Assembly: GCA_024220505.1 (NCBI GenBank)
Contig: JAKZZE010000020.1
Coordinates: forward strand, 806,001-870,000
DNA: 64,000 nucleotides
Reading direction: 5' to 3'
Source: Rhizopus arrhizus
Lineage: Eukaryota > Mucoromycota > Mucoromycetes > Mucorales > Rhizopodaceae
A program made the position numbers and the translations under genes. Under the pieces are notes generated by a model. The model was not told the DNA's origin, searched no databases, and saw only the letters and a program-made list of their open reading frames with translations. Within the stretch, counting starts at the first letter, position 1, and the number at the start of each line of letters is the position of its first letter. Positions 11,180-21,000 of this stretch are shown here, piece by piece.

Positions 11180-11902
11180 TTAAAAAGTGGTATTTTTCTA
11201 GTGTGATACAGGCTCCAAGAGACCTCTTTTCATTAAAATACTTATGGTGTATTTTGGCCCATATTAGTATGAAACAGTAGCATGTTTTGATGTTATCTTA
11301 CATCAACTTAAATAGCTTAATAAAATGGTTGCCTAGTCATTACATTGGTTTATATATTCAAGTAGCCGATTCTGTTTCCATCGCAGAAAAAAAACGTTGA
11401 AAAAAGTATCTTAAATAAATATGACAAGAAAGGGTTTCCATCGTTATGGACAATTGCAGAATTCATCACTCTTCTTTTGTTGTGGAAGGTATGAACGAAA
11501 GAGGCTATGTGGTTATTATAGAAGAGTGCCGGGTGAAGATTAAAATCGATATTAAAAGTAATCCACAGGATAAGGAGAACAAGCTCAGGCCTGACATGGT
11601 TGCAGCCTGTTAGACGGTTACTGTCAGCAATTGTCAAGGCATGATTAGACCCTCAAAATAATTACGATACAGAAATATCAACAAAGAAGTAAGAATTGAA
11701 ATGACCATGAAGTATCAAAAATGCTATTCATCTTATTTTATTCTTAAAAATAAATTGACCCACTTTTTTTTAACCTTTTATTCGGACGTCTTTAAACATG
11801 AAGTTCATCCAGTATTCTGTCAGTTATTTTCCTAAATACTTAAAGAGCCTTTGTAATCAATTTGACCAAAACATTGGTCAATTTATTTGCAAAAAGTGGT
11901 TA
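11180..11902. other. spacer between split gene and Fanzor element
   Basis: Mostly featureless. The last ~60 bp contain repeated TTGACC / GGTCAA words that also occur just outside the right end of the Fanzor element, suggesting the element landed in, or evolved with, another TIR-like repeat. Confidence 0.4.
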
Positions 11903-12013
11903 CAGTTAAAGAAACTAGGTTGGGCCAATGAAAAAAAATTTGGTCAATTTAAAATTGATTTTAAAATGTTTAACTCACCTTTTTTTGGAAAAAGTGAAAA
12001 TGGAAATCAGACA
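11903..12013 (+). repeat. left terminal inverted repeat of Fanzor element
   Basis: About 110 bp. Starts CAGTTAAAGAAACTAGG and ends near GGAAATCAGACA. It matches the reverse complement of 15269-15473 except for an extra block of about 90 bp in the right copy. Confidence 0.82.
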
Positions 12014-12147
12014 CAGGAGTTTTGTAGATTGAAGGTGGTTAGTATATTATCCGTAATCTGAAGAAAAAAAAACTTGTCCAACTTACACTGTACAGAAGTA
12101 TGAGAGAGTCATATCAATCACACGGAAAGCTGGCCACTGGGATCTGA
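11903..12147 (-). ncRNA. candidate Fanzor guide RNA (fRNA/omegaRNA) region
   Basis: Noncoding stretch between the nuclease stop codon (12148) and the left element end. In characterised TnpB and Fanzor loci the guide RNA is encoded next to the nuclease gene, commonly downstream and reaching the element end, with the guide taken from flanking DNA. By that rule, transcription on the minus strand would run through this segment and the left TIR, and the guide would be the flank just outside 11903. The part nearest the stop codon is less A+T-rich and contains a small TGGCCA palindrome. I see no proof of transcription; this is inference from locus architecture. Confidence 0.35.
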
Positions 12148-14881
12148 CTAACGCACAAAGGCATCAAGACGCTGATTTTTGTTTTTTGCAGCAAATAAAA
12201 ATATATCCAGTATGTTATGAGCAGTCATGATATCACGATTCCATATAACATTACAATTGTTTTGCTTACACTGCAATACCGTATGTACTCTTCGTTTTGA
12301 TTTGGCGGTTATAACATTGTCTACGTTTCTAGTCTTGCATTTGTTGCAGATTTGGCTTGTTAAGTATTCATCCACCATGCAAATATCAAGCTGCTTTCCA
12401 CAATATTTTTTCAAAGCCTTCTTAATCATCCGTACAGGAGCAGATTTATTTCCACGGAGGCTGGAACCAAACATACCATCACCAAAAGCAACGATGGTTT
12501 TCTTGGATCTTTTTTCGTGATCAATGGGAGCAGAAGGATAATATCTATTCTCTTTCTTGGTAGATATTCTTACACCTGTATTTGCTTTTTCATCGTATTT
12601 GGCACTGCCATGAATGAAGCGCTTACAGATCTCATGAACACCTTTTTGTTTTCTCATGTAGCATTTGAACTTCAGCTTTGATGACCTACACAGATTTTTG
12701 CATGTTGCTCAAGTAAACAAGTAAAAAAAAAAAATCATGTTTCTATTTACCAAGGTTTTTCATTGTAGTAACTTGTAATATCGTCATATAAACTTAGTCT
12801 TTCTTTGCAAGCTTTTAAAAATTCTGCCATATTGGATGTCTTCAACGAGCTTAAATTAGAAATTTTCAAAAACTGAGCCTTGTGTTGTTCTTGATGCTTT
12901 TTTCGTATAGAATTCGCATCATTATAGCCACACAGATGATAATACTCGTCCAAGCTTGTAGTTCTTTGCCTTCCGGATGTATCGATGGCAGTTACAAGTG
13001 TGGCAACACCAGGATCTACTCCCCAAATTTCACAGCCATTTTCAATATCTTCGAGGAAGTCCTCAGGCTGTTTTCCCAGTAGAGTATCTATTTGTTTTTT
13101 CTTCCTCACTCTAGAAAAAAGGAAAGAAACCGAATACCCATCGGTATATATAACGTTTCTATGTATAACTTGATTAGATTAAGGCTCTTATTTTTCAATT
13201 CAACTAAGCTAACTTACTGAAACTGTTTTTTCCCCTCTGAAAGGCTTTTTCGAGTTCGAAAACCCATTTTGGAAAAGTTAAAAAGCCTATAGTAGAAGTC
13301 CGAGAGAGCCGATTTATCCTTAACACCTTTTGGGATATTTTCAATACCAGATTGCTTCAACAGTCGCCAGAAAGCTTGGGCATCTATTTGTATTGACTTC
13401 ATCGCAAATGAGTATACAGGTAAGATGGAAAAAAAGCGATAGCCTCGCCGATCCGTGTATTTAGCAGGCGTGAATGTTCCATCTTCAATTCTAGACTGGA
13501 TACTTGTAATAAATTTCAAAAGAGCAGGTAAATGGGGCTCAAGCTTCTCTAATTTTTTCCCAAGCACTAGTGGTATTTTTGAATTAATGCTTTGCAGTAC
13601 TTGTTCCTGTAAAGACTTGAAGCTTCGTCTATTGAGTATTGAAGTAAACGTGAGTTCTTTTAGCTTCCTATAAATGTAGGACTTGGAGGCAAAGGTGGCT
13701 GGTTTTTCTTCCATAATATACACCTTCTCATTTATCTTTTGCTGAAGATAGAAAAACCATTTGAAGAATTCATGAGGTTTGGAGTACAGGTCTTCCGCAT
13801 CGCAGTTCATTGTCTGATATCGACTCCATAATACATTCATCTTCTCTATGGTTTCTTCTAAGCATTGATTTCTTTCTAAAGATGAGGGCCATATCAATTG
13901 CTGTTTCTGCTTTAATGTATAAACATAGTGAGAGAGTGCTTTTCTTTGGGTAACTGATAATCCTTTGCAATAGAAGGGAGAAGACATATCTAAAAAAGCT
14001 TCCAGAAAAAAGCGGGTTGTTCTCCTTTCATGGTTTTCATATACATGGTTGTGTATGAGTACATCATATTGTTTACACATAATAGACAGAACAGACGAAT
14101 ATCCAATACTCTTGAGGGATTGCAGCATTGTTTCATTGACTTGGCATTCGTTGCAAAATTCAACAAAGTAATCTTGACAGTATTTAGGGGCTTTTTTGCC
14201 ATTACCAGTTACAACAGTGAAAATAGAATAGACAAGGGTATGATCAATAATTGGCACTTGTTCCCCCTTGTTTAAAAGCTTCAAAAAAATATAGTTCATA
14301 AATAGTGAGCCTACGTAGATCGCTTTGGTTGTGTAGGCCACTACTGAAGCAATCTTTTCATAAACCCTTGTGTCCGTACATATATTTTTTAAGGAGGATT
14401 TGATTGCAAAAGTTTCCTTTTTCTCATCAGGATTGTAAGATGGCTCCTTTTGCTTCTTTTTTGGGCAAAGGTTGGATGATGATCTTGAGTGAGTATGCAA
14501 TCCGCAAGAAGGACATGTCTTTTCTGTATTGCTTTTTGTTTTCATTCTAAAGTCCTGCAAAGCAAGTTGTTTATCTATTTTCTTCTGTATCTTTTTGGAG
14601 GTAGGAGGAAGAGCACTAGGAGTCTGTGAAGTAGAAGCCTGTGAAGTAGAAGCCTCTGAAGTAGAAGCCTGTGAAGTAGAAGCCTCTGAAGTAGAAGCTT
14701 GTGAAGTAGAAGCAACGGAAGTGGTCAGAGCAGATGTAACTGATATATTATCAGAATTGACTTCTTGAAAAAAAGTAAGGAACATGATACCTCGCAATGT
14801 GTTATTTTGGTACTTACTCTTTAAAACCTTTCTTTTTGTTGACGAGCTCTTCGCAGGATCATTTTTATATCTTCGCTTCAT
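12148..14881 (-). CDS. Fanzor (eukaryotic TnpB-like) RNA-guided nuclease
   Basis: Four exons (14818-14881, 13218-14763, 12751-13110, 12148-12685) sum to 2,508 nt, 835 residues, with no frame break. The N-terminal part has a Ser/Thr-rich spacer of repeated ASTSQ/ASTSE and a CPSCGLHTHSRSSSNLCP zinc-binding motif, followed by a long helical region. The RuvC-like core is split across the last exons: RuvC I in WGVDPGVATLVTAID; a VAFGDGMFGSSL block; VDEYLTSQICNKC leading into a C4 zinc finger (CNKC ... CKQNNC); and RuvC III in IWNRDIMTAHNI with its aspartate. The glutamate of VDEYLTS may be the relocated catalytic Glu reported for Fanzors (inference). Known Fanzors cut DNA at RNA-guided targets. 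The 54-bp first intron is a multiple of three and open, so it can be mistaken for coding sequence. Intact catalytic motifs suggest it may be functional. Confidence 0.88.
14627..14716. repeat. 15/30-bp tandem repeat in the Fanzor linker
   Basis: Alternating units of the type GAAGTAGAAGCCTGT / GAAGTAGAAGCCTCT (plus strand), repeated about six times and encoding ASTSQ-ASTSE on the minus strand. Near-perfect identity suggests recent expansion by slippage in a disordered linker near the N terminus. Confidence 0.9.
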
Positions 14882-15268
14882 TATCTATTATAAGATTCAG
14901 AAAGAAAATAAATGTTTATAGATTTGTTCAAGTTCTGTTACTTTCTATTGAAATCCTTAATGACCAATGAAAATTTTGTGATATATAACAGTAGCAAAAC
15001 TGATTAATTGCTTTGGAGCATCTCAAAACTATAGCTTGTGGCGATCCAGCGTAATTACTAATCATATGCTTTTCTTGACTATTTAATTAATAGACTGGCA
15101 GGTAATGTAATTGGCTATATGGCTTATGTAATGTTATAAGATAATAAGCATTTTGCATAAAATTTATTTTACCTCATATTTTGTAATATACACAGTGGGG
15201 GCTAAGTAAATCTGTCCATTTTGAAGATGAATATTCATAACAAGCAATGGTTTCAGAAATTACTGCTT

Positions 15269-15473
15269 TGTCCGATTTCCATTTTCGCTTTTTCCAAAGA
15301 AAGGTGAGTTAAACATTTTAAAATCAGTTATTATTCGTCCAAAAAAAAAACTAACATTCTGTCTCTCCTTTGTCCCATTTTTGCATTGGTGTCTCATTTT
15401 GGCAACCGTGTCTCAATTCAATTTTAAATTGACCAAATTTTTTTTCATTGGCCCAACCTAGTTTCTTGCACTG
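15269..15473 (-). repeat. right terminal inverted repeat of Fanzor element
   Basis: Inverted copy of 11903-12013, ending at 15473 with TA outside. It contains about 90 extra bp (about 15327-15415) absent from the left TIR, with the word TGAGACAC twice and an A/T homopolymer. Confidence 0.8.
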
Positions 15474-17029
15474 TAATTTATTTTTGAAGAGATGGTCAAA
15501 TTAACTTTAAACATTTGGATAAAAGAGTCTCCTTTTTTTTGGTCAATTTAACCTCACACTATTCGTCAATCTTTTTCAAAAAAGTGGTCAAACTTTTCAA
15601 ACAATTGGTAAATTGAGAGTGGAAGCACTGTAATAATGACAAGCATGCAAAAAGTTTAATTTTCTTTCTTTTTTGCTTTACTTGACTAAATGTAGCCAAC
15701 TTATCGTATTGTGAAGATTGATATCATTAGAGATACAATTACACTATAAAGCATTTGCATAGTGATTGCCATGTTCGCAAATACTAAATCCTTTTATGCA
15801 ATTGTGAAAAAGTATGTATATCCTGTAATGCTTAATGTATAGATTTGCTTTCAAAATGGTTTTTGCTCCTATGTGAGCATTTGGTTGTAGCAGATTATCA
15901 ATATGAATGGTACCTTGAAAACATTAAAATTTGAAGTAAATTACTTTCACCACATAAAAGATGCTCACAGGTCTTGCGTTTATTGTAGTGAACAATGTCT
16001 ATTTAGTCCTTAATCAATGATAAGGAAGATTAGAGAAATAATACAATATGGGTTTTAGATAATGTGGGGAGTGGCCCCAAGGTGAGATTGAAGCAAAATG
16101 AGCATTTTGCATGAAGGACCCGAGTTAATAAGCTATGTACAACGACTGGCATATACCACTATTTTATCCCTTTTTTTTTTTTTTCCTAAACTATATTAAT
16201 TGACTTGCATAAATGAATGCAAAATGGACAACAGGCTATCATTGCGTGTAATCTTACCAATCTTGTTAAAATATGTTGATTACTGTATTATATTGTTGTT
16301 CTATGCTCCCCTTCTTTTTTTATTAAATAGATAAAAAGAAGCTAAATCAGACACTTTATATATACTAAATTCTATAACCTATCCACTGTTGAAAAGCACC
16401 TGAAAAGTAGCTGAGAAAATAGTTTTACAAAGATAAGTAATATGCTCACGTAAAAACAAATATTTATGAATTTGCTACAATTTAACAAGCCCGAGTTTTA
16501 TAGGAACTCTGAAACAGCAAATGGCATACTGGGCTACTGAATGAACTTTCACTTTTTCTTATTGTCCAATAATTCATCAACATCTTTAGAGACTTCAGGA
16601 ACCTACATTGATTTCGATTGTATCCATAAATCTTCTTTTGATCTTTCCTTTGTGGCAATTTATGAAAGCTTTAAGATGTTGTTTAAGGCATGCGAATGTT
16701 CATTCTATACTACATGAAACAAATTTATATATTTTTTGTACTTAACCAGAAAGGCAGAAAGGAACATCTAATCATGCATGACACTATCATTGAGCATTAA
16801 TTTCACTGTGCTGTGAAAGAAAGTCATTAAATTAAAATGGCAAGCAAATTCAATAGGCATCCAACATCAGAAACAAATTTTTCTTTTTTTGCTTCAATTG
16901 GATATCATATCATCAATTAACATCACTCTTCTCTTTCTAAAAATAAAAAACAAACAAACCAACAACAACAACAAAAAAACTTTTTTGTAAGCCTCATTTG
17001 CTTCTTCATTCTACATTTTTTATATCATA
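15474..17029. other. intergenic with an extra TIR-like end
   Basis: Immediately right of the element, 15474-15630 ends in a second TIR-like terminus: read inward on the minus strand from 15630 it is CAGTGCTTCCACTCTCAA, again with TA outside (15631-15632). No left partner was found. From 15640 to 17029 no gene or RNA is evident. Confidence 0.5.
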
Positions 17030-17394
17030 ATGTCCAACTCAAGTGGATTTAGAAATAATGTACGACAACTTCACAAAAAGTGAAAAATTCAAGTATTATT
17101 TAATATATAAAAAGAACGATGATATAAAAAGAATTATGTATTCATTCACAAATACAATCTTGCCACTGTACAAGAAATGTCTTCAGCTTACAGTAAAATA
17201 TATAACAGATGTTGATATACGCAAATTAAAAATCGTCTTTTTCAGCAAAGGAAAGAGAAAATATCTTGAAATCCAGACTCAAGCAGATAGATAATCAAAT
17301 TGTCAATCAGGAGATTAAAAAGAAAGGGGGAACAAACATAAAAGGGATCGGACCGATTTTGCCACAAAGAACTTACCCCTTGACCATCGTTTGA
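17030..17394 (+). CDS. possible small orphan gene with introns
   Basis: A frame starts at ATG 17030 (MSNSSGFRNNVRQLHKK) and meets a stop; the protein-like signal returns at about 17150-17200 and then after a TTTTTCAG acceptor near 17246, with KERENILKSRLKQIDNQIV followed by KKKGGTNIKGIGPILPQRTY and a TGA at 17392-17394. The C-terminal part looks like a coiled coil. Splicing out two introns can join these pieces in frame, but the first junction is ambiguous. I do not recognise the protein. The 83-codon frame at 17043 overlaps it in another phase and is probably spurious. It ends 57 bp before the DPBB gene on the same strand. Confidence 0.4.
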
Positions 17395-17451
17395 ATTAAC
17401 GGTTTGATAACATATTTAAAGCACTTCTTCTTTTTTTCTTTTTATTATTAA

Positions 17452-17880
17452 ATGCTTATTAAATTTGTTTTATTCACTGCTATTATTCTAACCTCATTTG
17501 TTTGTTTTGTATTTTGTGCTCCTGTCAAAGACAAGGTAAACAATTATCGATTGATTTCAAGGTCACCATCATCTCGTACCTTCTCTGGCAGTGGTACATT
17601 TTATACGCCAGGACTTGGATCTTGCGGCTGGAAGAATAGTGAAAAAGAAATGATAGTAGCACTAAATCATGCTCAAATGAGCAATGGTGGTAATTCAAAC
17701 AATAATCCTACATGCGGTAAACATGTTACAATCAATGGCCCTAAAGGATCTGTTACTGCCAAAGTAGTTGATACTTGTCCTGGTTGCTCAAATGGTGATA
17801 TAGATATGAGTCCAGCTGCTTTCAAAAAGATTGCAAATCTATCTCAAGGTCGTGTTTCTATTAAATGGTCTTGGTCTTAA
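17452..17880 (+). CDS. secreted DPBB (RlpA/barwin-like) protein, paralogue
   Basis: Single-exon gene for 142 residues. A hydrophobic signal peptide (LFTAIILTSFVCFVFCA) is followed by a DPBB domain: SGSGTFYTPGLGSCGWKNSE, ALNHAQMS, CGKHVTINGPKGSVTAKVVD, TCPGCSNGDIDMSPAAFKKI, ending RVSIKWSWS. The layout is the same as the gene at 6419-6829, but the middle is more diverged and it has an extra GSCGW segment typical of barwin/RlpA folds. Likely extracellular or wall-associated, function not established. The two paralogues flank the Tc1/Fanzor island on opposite strands. Confidence 0.85.
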   Translation: MLIKFVLFTAIILTSFVCFVFCAPVKDKVNNYRLISRSPSSRTFSGSGTFYTPGLGSCGWKNSEKEMIVALNHAQMSNGGNSNNNPTCGKHVTINGPKGSVTAKVVDTCPGCSNGDIDMSPAAFKKIANLSQGRVSIKWSWS

Positions 17881-18068
17881 AAATCTGATTTCCATTCTCC
17901 CCTTTTAATTATTTACATCACATATATTATAACTTGTACACACAAAAAAAGAACGTTTATCAAATGTAAATAGATCTATGGACTAGTCAATTCCCTTCTC
18001 CTCTGACAAATAAAAAAAAAGAAAAAGAAAACAGTAAATCAAGAGCAGATACAATTGTGTACAAATGT

Positions 18069-21000
18069 TTATTTTAGCAGTTGATCAATACAACCATTGA
18101 TAAACTCTTTCTTACAGTTCATGTCTATTTGAAATATATCAGACAGGATATCTCGCACTTGTTTTTTGCTTAATTCCATCAAGTCATTTTCGTCTAATAT
18201 TCTCACTATTTCTTGAAATATAGTTTCGTCATCAGGCATTTCGCAGTAAGAATCATGATCACTTGAGCACGTATCACCATCCCTATAGCCGTCAACTTCA
18301 CCTTCTGAACTTGTCTTGGTTTCTTCACTTGCTAACTCTTCTTCTTCTTCACGCGCCATTTCTTGTTCATGTTCAGACCATCTCTTCATAGGTATCACAC
18401 TAGGATCAAATGTACCTTCATCTGGACCCACTGCTTTCTTCTGCCCTTGTTCTCCTACAACAATACGTGTATTTCCCCAAGAGAAGTCATCAAAGTGCCA
18501 AAATGAGTAAAGAGGAATAAAGAATGAAAAGACTGGTATGGCCAATATATAAATAATCATCCATCCTACATGCTCCCACTATATAATATCGTAAGGATCT
18601 ACATACAAATAGCCTCATCTTTACCTTTCGCCTTATAATAAAGATGATTGCCTGAAGACCGTAGACACCTGCCAAGGTAATGATAGACATCAAAGGTACC
18701 TGATTTGTATTTGTACACAGCTGATAAATCAAATAACCTAAATAACAAACGACAGCAGGCATCACCAACGTACTCAACAAGTCCAACATGACAACAAAGC
18801 GCATTGAAAAGCAGCAAAAGCCACACAGCTGAGGTAAGAACATCAATTCTCCTAAATTGTGTATTGTGGAATTGATCCAACGCCGGCGTTGAGATAATAA
18901 CACTGGCCATTGGTCTGGTGCGTTTGTCATACAGGCAGCATCAGGCGTGAATTTTGTCTTGAAGTGAGGAAAGTGCTTCAAGATTAACGTAGTCAAGTAT
19001 CTGTCCTCACCTAAATGTAGCAAATTCTTTTTATGAAGTGTGTCTACCTGATTCTCTGCATAATCATTAATGATTTCATGAGATGCCAGCAAAGGTTGGT
19101 TGCGTATACTAGATCGAATACGATACATACAAAAGCATCCAGGTAAGCAAGTGACTGACCCAAATAAAGACTCAAAAGCCTTGGCTAAATGATGTGAGAT
19201 ATAATACTCATAGACTTGAATCATTGTCACCCAAGTGTCCTTTTCGTTCGAAAGCATCGTCTCTCCACATAAGCCAACGATCTTTGCATCATGCACAAAG
19301 CAAGAAACCATTCGATTTAGAGAATAAGGAAGGACTTCTGTGTCAGCATCCACCATCAAAACAAATTCATAAAAGCTTGGGTTGACACCAATCACGTTCT
19401 TGAGTTGATGATGGATCTCTAATTCAAGTGGTGTCATGAGCGAATCAAAATGAACTTTATTCAGGAACCGCATCAGTACCATCTGTGAATCACGTTTGCC
19501 ACGGTTGCCTGGCTTTTGCCGTTCCTCTGTCGTTCCCACCTTGACAACCACAACAAAGGGGACAACATGCCCAGAACATTCATAAAGTCCAGAGTACACT
19601 TTGCCCATATTATGCTGCTTTTTACCCTCACCCAAGGATAAGAATGACATGGGCTCTGGATCAAGATTAGGATCTACTCCCAAGATGTCCAAGACGATAC
19701 GAGGGGTTGATCTATCATTGCCACTGCCAACAATCATACCATCTGCAATCAAGAAGAGTAGCTTACGTTTGTCATCATATCTCAGTACAGTCAATGAATC
19801 AATGGTCTTTCTAAGTGATTCCTCTCCTTCAGTATAACAAGGCACTTGGCAGATAATGAACTTGTCATATTCTTCAATCACTTGCTCAGATCCAAGTCGT
19901 AAAGCAGCCAAGAACTTGAACAGGATCACACTACATAGGAATCCAGTAATCAGGAGTAAAATGTATTCGGAAAATAAACACTGAAGCGAGTTGCGACTGT
20001 CGACCTTACCAACCAGGAACAAATTTCTTAAACAGGTCAACTGTCGCTCACGCACCGTCTTGTCTAATGGCAAGGCATCAAAGTGAGCAGATATATCAGT
20101 ACCTGCTAGTTGACGAAAGAGCTCGGTGATGGAATTATCAATAAAATCCGTGTCAATGTCTGCTGAAACTGTTTGCCCTTCAGGTGCACGAACCACTCGA
20201 CCCCCCATCATGTAGGATGTGAGATCATAAACGCTATCATGTAGAATGGCCCAACGTCGCTGGGTACGGATACCTCCGATTTGTATAGGGTTGGTGGATT
20301 GGTCCTTGATGTCTACTGGATCATATCCCATGAAGCCAATACGGTAGTTTGTCCTTAGATACACCATTTGCTCAAAATACCAGTCTGGACGATAATCCTG
20401 TCTAAAGTATCGAAAGTCGTGATAGATCGAATTAGAGTCGGTTATATTAATATGAGTATCCATCGTCACTTCCTTGGCTACATAGCCATCGATACCATCA
20501 CACAGAGCAGATACTTGTACGGGAAATAAGTCGCTTGCATCTTGTCCCGCATATTGAAATAAGGCGCTGGTTGGTATCACTTCCGAGGCCCAGTGACGAG
20601 GTGCAAACGAGGTCAGATCAAATACCTCGCCTCGTATCACAATATAAGCATTATCTCGGCCACTCTTGGCTTGAAGCTCAGATTGGGTATATAAATCTTG
20701 GTGAGGACACACCAGTTGTCCAAAGAAGGCTATAAACCAAACCATTGCTGCACACAATAACAAAATGACCATACATAATGTCACTTTCTCTCGCCATGCC
20801 ATCCGGATATCGGATCTTCGCATGCCACATCCATGTGATAACATAAAGCTAGGGATCCACCATGTCGTAAGCCAAGTCAGTGTGACCCAAAACCCTCTAG
20901 ACGGGCTGATTCGTTTCTTTCTTGGTTCTTTTTCTTGTTGTTCAGAGGAATCATTGTGTTGTTCTTTGACTGCTTCTTCTTCGTCCTCGTCATCATCAAA

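Larger units (their letters stand above)
11903..15473 (-). mobile_element. Fanzor-bearing Tc1/mariner-like element
   Basis: A 3,571-bp unit bounded by inverted repeats. The left end reads CAGTTAAAGAAACTAGG from 11903; the right end, read inward on the minus strand from 15473, reads CAGTGCAAGAAACTAGG. The match continues through GTTGGGCCAATG, the A-run, and TTTGGTCAATTTAAAATTGA. A TA dinucleotide lies immediately outside each end (11901-11902, 15474-15475), the standard Tc1/mariner target duplication. The only gene inside is the Fanzor nuclease, so movement would need a transposase in trans; a Tc1-type transposase gene lies about 2.3 kb to the left. TnpB-like Fanzor proteins are known passengers of several eukaryotic DNA transposon classes, including mariner-like elements. 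Confidence 0.8.

Noticed and set aside
14627..14716. CRISPR-like regular repeat
   Set aside because: No spacers; it is a contiguous coding tandem repeat in a eukaryotic gene.
14529..14768. Plus-strand frame with repeated EVEACEVEAS
   Set aside because: Antisense shadow of the Ser/Thr tandem repeat in the Fanzor gene.
18599..18910. Minus 103-codon frame within the chitin synthase
   Set aside because: Out-of-phase shadow of the C-terminal membrane exon.
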